A stretch of 64,000 nucleotides of DNA from Pomphorhynchus laevis (lineage: Eukaryota > Acanthocephala > Palaeacanthocephala > Echinorhynchida > Pomphorhynchidae). The position numbers and the translations under genes are program-made. How positions within the stretch are numbered: the stretch's first letter is position 1; each line of letters starts with the position of its first letter. Under the pieces are notes generated by a model that was given only the letters and a program-made list of their open reading frames with translations, was not told the origin of the DNA and ran no database searches. Location of the stretch: contig WNNJ02003119.1 in NCBI GenBank assembly GCA_012934845.2, positions 1-64,000 on the forward strand. The letters run 5' to 3'. Positions 14,301-23,300 of this stretch are shown piece by piece.

Positions 14301-17300
14301 TTTTCTGTTATATTCAATTTTAAGTTTTTTATTTGATATATTTTTTTATTTTTCTTCGCATTATATATTTAATGCCGTAAACCACATCTGGGACCCAGCA
14401 GCCAATGGGCCTGATCTGGCCGCCTGAGCATTTTCATCAGAATCGCCGCTATACGAATAGTCCGTTGTAAACATCTAGAAAACTCGATGAGATTGGCCTT
14501 TAGTAATATAAATGTTAATATTGATGGCCTCGTTGTTCAAAATAAATTTTTCTCATTAATTCTATATTTTATCAAGCTGTTTTTGCTTGATCACAAAATT
14601 ATTACATTTTATAAATTAGTCCGACTCTTCAGGTCAGAACAAGATGAAAATATGGCCCCAAAGTGCATAAGCTTTCTCATTTCTGCTTTAAACAATAACA
14701 CCATATTCAGGAACAATAATAAATTTCGAATTGAAAATTGAATTTTCAATATTTCTTATGTTAAATACAGGTGCGTTTAGAAATTTTTAAAAAATAATCT
14801 TACTTTGTTTGTTGGAACTTCTAAGCTTCCTTTTTAATTTTAGATGCAAACAAGATAAAGTCGGACGAATTTCATAAAATGCTTGATAAAGTAAAGGAAA
14901 TGAAGGATCAGCGAACTCAGCTAATTGATGATCTTCGCAAACAGCTACAAGATGATGAAATAGCTCTCAGCGCTTTTACAAAAGCATCTCCATCAGAGGT
15001 CAGTAAAAGTACTGATTGTTACATTTTATTGATTGTTGTTATCTATCTTGCTCAATGCAATCATAACATTATGAGATTATGATTTTTCTCTAAATGTTAA
15101 TTGATTTCTAATTAAAAATTTAATTAAACCTTAATTTTTAATTGAATATTAATTGTCGTATTTACTCGGATTACGACGTTACCTTTTTATATAAATATGA
15201 AAACATATAAACCGGAACACTCTTCTGCCCGAAATCTGATATATCAGCAGTTTTTTTGTGAAATATTGTAAATTATGAATATAAAAAGTTTACCTGTTTT
15301 TGTTGTCGAAATTAAATGCTTATATTTTAAACAAAACTGTTCTCATATTCTAACTCACGGTGTTAGCCAGTTGAGAATATTTTCCAATATTTTTCGTCGC
15401 TTGCTATTGTCCACGACTGTTTATTTGTCATAATGTTTTTGTAAAAGAAATTGACCTATTTTGCAGCCAATCTTTACATACAAAAGTTGCATTCGCTCCT
15501 ATCAATAATTTGACGACACCGACGTCCAAGTGAGGTTGTGCTTCTCAAAATTCAGAATTGGAAGGTGATTGAAATATTTATGTTGTATGGATGTAGATTG
15601 TTACTAGATGACGATATCATATATAAAAATCAGATAATGTGTCGGATACGAAACTAAACATATTTGAAATTAGAAAAGCTGGCATCAATCTTGCTTGGCT
15701 TCTTTCGGATCTATTTGTTCATTTATAAACAAATCTCGACGATTCATCAATTTAAATCGATGCAGTATTGAGCTTGTTTATCAAGTTATCAAATCAACGA
15801 AAACGTCGCAATTTGATAAATCATTGTGATTAAATAATGCAAAACTTAATAAGTTCGGCATACGAGTTGTCCGGTCTCAAAATATCAACAATTTCAAAAT
15901 ATCCGATAGGATGTAGTAGGGAATCATTTAAAATATAACAATCAACATAATATGTGAAATTTAAGGATGTTATACCACTGATCTATGGTTCAATCTTAAG
16001 CATATGTTTGCAAACTAATGTACGAATATCGTCACGAACCAGTTGCCACACTAACTAAACTACAAGATCATCTTGTACCGAAATTAGTAGTTAGTGAATC
16101 TTCAGGGCGCAGGCACTGAGCAATAACGTTTCAACATGCTGTTTAACGTAGGAAACGTTAGTGCTCAGTGCTTGCGCGCTGATGACTCATTGAGTACTAA
16201 TGTCGGTGCAAGATGATGTTTGTTGGTAGATCCTGTTGCAACTAGTCCGTGGCGATATTCGTACACTAGTTTGCAGACGCATGTTTAGGATTAAAGCAGA
16301 GAGCAGTATAACATCCTTACATTTCACAGATTAATTGACCTGTTTTACAAACCTGTTTCGAAAATATTCAGACCGGTACTGGAGTTTATGAATTCGCAAG
16401 AGTTTCGTACAATTTTTCGACGATTATGCCATTATTACAACATGTGGAAACGTTAGTGCTCAGTGCTTGCGCGCTGATGACTCATTGAGTACTAATGTCG
16501 GTGCAAGATGATGTTTGTTGGTAGATCCTGTTGCAACTAGTCCGTGGCGATATTCGTACACTAGTTTGCAGACGCATGTTTAGGATTAAAGCAGAGAGCA
16601 GTATAACATCCTTACATTTCACAGATTAATTGACCTGTTTTACAAACCTGTTTCGAAAATATTCAGACCGGTACTGGAGTTTATGAATTCGCAAGAGTTT
16701 CGTACAATTTTTCAACGATTATGCCATTATTACAACATGTGGAAACGTTAGTGCTCAGTGCTTGCGCGCTGATGACTCATTGAGTACTAATGTCGGTGCA
16801 AGATGATGTTTGTTGGTAGATCGTGTTGCAACTGGTTCGTGACGATATTCGTACACTAGTTTGCAGCCGCATGTTTAGGATTAAAGCAGAGAGCAGTATA
16901 ACATCCATATATTTCACAGATTAATTGACCTGTTCTACAAACCTGTTTCGAAAATATTCAGACCGGTACTGGAGTTTATGAATTTTCAAGAGTTTCGTGC
17001 AATTTTTTAACGATTAACTGGATTCCTTTAATAGTATTCAATTATTACAGTTTTTTGAAACGTTAGTGCTCACTGCCTGCGCCCAGATGATCCACTGAGT
17101 ACTACTGTCTGCGCAGGATGTTGGTGGTGTTTAGATTACGTTGCAACTAGTCCGTGACGATATTCGTACACTAGTTTGCAGACACATGTTTAGGATTGAA
17201 GCATATAGAAGTATAGCATCCTTTCATTTCATCATATAACTGAGTCTAAGTATTTTATACTACATAAAATTCAAAAATAAAGATAAATAATAAATAATTA

Positions 17301-20300
17301 TATTAGATTTTTCATAATTTATATCAAGTTAAAATTAAATTTAAAATAAAAGTCAATTTTTATGAATTGACTAATAAATAACAGACGCTGTATCAAAATA
17401 AGGATTAGAGGAGATCATCATAAGGAACTGCTATGCTATTAGGTTTCGGCTCCTATTCTTCCATCCAACATAACAGAGGGGCAAAATACATGCTAATGAC
17501 GTATTGAATACATTGCTAAATAGTGTCTAATAATAGAAAATCTGTAAACTCGTTACAATAAGATCACCACGGTATGCAAATACATAGTCCATATATTGTA
17601 TAATTGTTTTTTTTTAATTTGAATTGTAAATGTTTAGGTGTTTCATGATGCTCTAAGCAAACACAATGAAACAATTGGTTATCTAAATCAAAATCTATCA
17701 GCACAAGACACTATTGTTAGCACGATCACTGAAGTCAACGCTAAATTTGCTCCTTTTCATCGTTTACTACTAGAGGCAATGCAAAGGTAAGTGAAAAATA
17801 TCGTTTGTTAATGAAACAAAGACATAATAAGAATCTGCTTTTATACTTAAATATCACGATAAGTTCATTCACATAGGTATTCAAAAGAAGTAAATTGGTG
17901 TATTAAATATAAAAATGTAAAAATTTAAACAATTTAAATGTAACAATTTAAATGTAAAAGTCAAGGAAATTAATTTTTCTGATGCTTACAGTTGTTTTGC
18001 TTGCTATTATTTTGACTTGTGAACGAAGTCCATAATTTAAAATGATGACATGGTATTTTTTAGATGTACTTATATCTACAAGAAATGCATATTATAAAAT
18101 TGTCCACTATTTGTAACTATTTAAGATAGCTTTTATATATCCTATATTTTGACAGGCAATTCTAAAATAGTGTATGGAAAATTCTGTGAAAATTGTAAAT
18201 TTTGCAAATTCTACTATTATTTTAAATTGATAACAAAATGAGCTAAAGGCTTTTACCGTTGCATCACAAATACAAATGAAATTAAATAGTTGGAAAGTCA
18301 ATTAATTATATATTGTCTTGAGGAACTTTACTGTCGGGTCAACGTTCAATATGTTCTTAAATTTTGAGATTATTTACGTCAATACATTTTCTTAGGAAGA
18401 TTATCATCCTACGTTTGAATAACACGTCGACGGAAACATCGAATACGAGTTTGATTAAATATCTATTTCTCTTCAACATCCAAGAATGGCCGCGTAATGA
18501 ACACTGATCTCTTTGTTCTGGAAAACCGTTTTGGGAATGACTACAATCATGAAGAATATTCCATACTATAAACACCGATCAATCCTCATGAGTGCATAAT
18601 GAGTGAAGTTACTACATCCAGTGTCTTTAACCGATTTTCATTAGAAAGATGACTAACGGAAGGAACCAACTTAGTTGCATTTCTATATTCACCTTCAAAA
18701 CTATTAAGTTCACCAAGATTATTTGGAACGTGTGAGCAGAGACGTATAACAGCGAACTCTTAATTAACCCGTCTCTTGGAGCAGTTTAAAACTAGTTGAA
18801 TCTTAGCTAATAAATGAACGGTGAAATACTCCCACATTTGTTGCATTTTAGAACACATGCACTCAGTAGGTTTCCTAGTTGATAAAGCGACGTTTACACA
18901 TAATCCAAAATCTTTATGGACTGATACGATTTCTATTTGTGAATTTTCATAATGATATATGCGGTCATATTGATTTTGCAAGTGATAGTCATCGATTCAC
19001 ACTTAAGTGGGTTTATCTTTTAGCCATTATATGAATATACCATCTTTTAATGGTGTTGATATCAGATTGAAGTGCCAGTACATCGCTAGGTGTGTTAATA
19101 AGCTTCCAAATTTTTAAATCATCAGCATAGAGCAATGACCTAGATGTAAGACATGGAATCAGATCATTAATATAAATACTAAAGAGGACAGGGCCATAAA
19201 CAGTACCTTATGGGACACCAATTAGTTGAGGATGTGTTTTACAAAACGAATAACTAATTTTTACTGAAAAATGGCGACTTTTTAAAAATTGTTCGATCCA
19301 ACGAAGAATGCGATGCTTAAGGTTTATCATTGTAAGCTTCGGCATTAATAACTTGTGATTAGCAGAATCGAACGCTTTCAAAAAATCTAAAACCACTAAG
19401 TCGACAGGGACGTTTTTATCGATACGATCAATCGATGACTCTCTCGCGATAACCAAATTAGTTGCTGTAGAGCAACCATGACGACGAAAGTCGAGTTGAA
19501 CCGGCTTAAGAATCCTATTTGTTTTAAGATGTAAGATGATCCTCCCATACTACAGTAGTTATAATACTCGGCAGCATATACAAGTAAAATTTATGGGCCT
19601 GTAGTTGGTAACTAAAGATTCATCACCATTTTGAAATACTAAGCAAATAACCGAGTTGATCCTATCAATTGGAAGTTTACCGAAGCAGAAAAATGTTGTT
19701 TAGAGGTACACAGATAACATCTGCAAGATCATGAAAAAGTACAGACAATAAGTCGTCTGGACCAGCACTTGCTTATCTCTTTAATTGGCAAAGTTCCCTA
19801 TAAACGTCATGGCATCCAAACAAGTCTCTTCTGCTAAAAACGCACTTATTCTAATAATCATATGTATGTGGTCCTCTAATATCATACCCTAAAACTGTAG
19901 ATAAGCTGACATGCTCAGCAATTTCATTTATAATTCGAGAGCTGTCCGATAGAAACACACCGCTATTTTTTCTTATTGAATATAATATGTACTTTTGTTT
20001 TGACGAAACGTAGCTAAAGAAGGTGCGAGGATCTCTAAGACTGGCGGTATAAGTTCTTCTCAAATTTCAACCTACTTTTTGTTTTCAAACCTTTCACACT
20101 ATTACGATACTAAAATTTCTCAGTCTTAACAAGTACAGAAGAGTATCTCATAAAAAATTCCTCGATTATTTAATACCAAGGATATGTACGTTTGGCCACA
20201 CTACATACCGTAGAGATTGTCTAATCCGAACAATATCTGCTTTAAACAGGTTTACTACACGTGGTTGATCACATTTTTGTTGCACAAAATCTATATTTCG

Positions 20301-23300
20301 GTGTATTTCTAAAACTACGTGATCTGAAGAGCCAATCGGATTACCATAATTTATCTCAGTTACTATATCACTTGGCATAGAAATACAAGTCAAGGATGAA
20401 GCTCGACAAAGACGAATATCTAGTGGATGAAAAAACATGCTGTATAAGAGACAGACCTTTCATGCAGTTGAGTAAATTAGAAGTTCCCGGATCTGATCTT
20501 ATTGCTGTCTTGCTATTCCACTCTACTCATGGGATATTAAAATCATCCAGTATAAGTACAGGTATTGTAATACTACAAGACTTGTACAGGTCATAATAGT
20601 TGGTGATGGCTCACCTAATTCCATCATTATTGCCTCATTATTGTTTACTAAATCGACATAAATCTGTAGCACCGTAAAAGTGCAATCGCTGCGGACATAT
20701 GTAATGACGCCCTCGCATCTCTTCGAAGTTCCATGATTTCTACAAAATCATAGCCATGGACGGATATTTCATTATCAGATATAGAATTACTACGTCATGT
20801 ATATGTGAAAACCGCCAAAGATGGTTTAGATTAATTTAAAACATTTGTAATTTTATTAAACAAGCTACGTACATTATAATACAATACAACGAAAAGAGCT
20901 TATCATTGTTGTGTTTGTTTTTGGCCCATCATTTTTATAAGCAGTCGAAAAAATCTTTCCAAACACCAATTTACATTGCAACAATTTTCAAGAGGCATCT
21001 ATTATATTTGAAAATCATACAATAGCCCCCTGAAACGTAGGTATCTCTCAGGGATATTATAGGCATTTCCATTGAATTTGTAAACGACTCCGCACAATCT
21101 GAAAATTACGGATGACGAGATTGAATTTACATTCCTTGTTTTGGCGAATAAGCTCTCTCTTAGCGTCTAAAAGTTTTTTCAATCTTGAAAATCTAGGTCT
21201 CGAATGATCTTAATTAACGAACCTCTTAGTCGAAAAGAATTGATCACTAGCGATTTCTATAGAGTTGAAGATCACTTTGAGAAGGCGAGAATTCTTTATG
21301 GCTGACTCACATAGCTTACCAATTCTAAATACCGAATGGACTTTCATTTTGGCACCAATTCTAAAGGAGAGTTTTGCAAGACTACTGAAAGAATTGAACG
21401 TATTTGATTAATGTCATCATCAAATCTATGTTAATTATTTAGAACAGTTGATTCAACTACGTTTGCGATTAAAATGCATTTTTTACGAGCAGAAGGATCA
21501 GTCTTTATTTGGGATGATGGAACCACAATGCTATGTTTGTCGAGGTCTGGCATTGAGTGATTGTAGCCACTCAATTTATTGAGATCTGCCATGCTGGTCA
21601 TCACGGTGCTGCATATTAACTTTAGATAATATTGTGAAATCTTGTTTTAATAACATCGGGATGTCTTTCGAGTCCGTTGCACTATTATGATTTACACTTA
21701 AGTCGTAATTAACGACGTTAGCATTACTGGATAGTTCCTGGATGAATACTAGGTATCCATCAATTTGCGGTTTTGAATATTTATATACGGATACGTCGTT
21801 GTGCTTTTCTGAGGTAGTCATTAAAATGCCATTGTCACAACTCAATTTGTCAGTATCACGAGGCATGATTTTGTTGCCCAGTTGTGATCACATCGTTTGA
21901 AGCCTGATCTGTATTAGTCTTAAATTTAATAACGTCAAATGGTATTTAGTCGAAAAGTCTTAATAACATCAAATGATATTTAGTCAAATAGTCGTAATAA
22001 CGTCAAATGGTATTTAGTCAAATAGTCTTAATAACATCAAATGATATTTCTAAGCAGCCTTCATCACTTACGCCATCACATTGATTCATGTTTCGATACA
22101 TTGGCTAGATTTGTTAATCTTTTACAAGAATTTACAAGAGCTATCAATTCGCAGTTTCGAATATAGATTATCAATTTGCAGTTTCGAATATTGATATACG
22201 GATACGTCGTTGAGTATTACATGCAACTATTTTATGTAATCCATGTAATCCATGGATTACATTACATGGATCAAGCATTATATGTAATCCATGTAAATAA
22301 CGAAATGAATTGTAAATTCAATTCATTGTTGCTGGCAACCGCAATGCCTATTTGGGTGTTGTTGTGGGTTCATATTCAGCAAAATGATATGTGATTGGTA
22401 ATTCAAAAGAGAGAGAGGATATTCAATTCAAATTGAAATTAGTGGTTATATCAATTTTTCTTTTTATATTGTCATTATTATCAGAATCGATATAGTTATT
22501 TTGGTATTTATGCCTCATTCGAGTAAATCAAATCAGCTAAATGAGTATATGTATTTAATATAATTATAAAATGAACAAAACATAATAATGCTAAATCAAA
22601 ATTTAATAATTAAATAATAAATAATTGTTATAAGATTTTTCATAAATTATATCAAGTTAAAATTAAATTTAAAATAAAAGTCAATTTTTATAAATTGATT
22701 AATAAATAACAAACGCTGTATCAGAATAAGAATTAAAGGTCATCAGGAGGAACTGCTATGCTATCAGGTTTCGGCCCCTAACTCCTCTACCCAACATAGC
22801 AGCGGGGCCAAATACATGCTAATGACGTATTTCCTCTAGTTAAATTTGATTGTAATAATATAAACTTAATAATATTTTATTATATTTTTAATATAATTAG
22901 AAATTTATTAGATACAAACGGATATCCGTCATGAACAATTAAGAAGGCTTTTTACAAAATTAGCAAAAATAATAAAAATATTGTTTTTTTTGTCTAAAAA
23001 GAGAAAATAAATACATAGGATTACCATTTATAAATAATTTTTGGAATATTAATTTCAAAAGATTTGATTCAAACAATAAAACATCAAATATTACAGATAT
23101 TGTTTTGTATAATGGTAAAATACCGAAACCACATAACATTTTGATATTGCTTAAAATTACTTATTATTGAAATCATTAATAAAATTACTTATTATAGCAA
23201 TTTTCTGAAGATGCTAACAGTGGTTAGTGAAATATTTGTTAATAATGTGGATTATTATCAACTATTTACAAAAACTTTTAATTTTAATATTTCGCTAACT

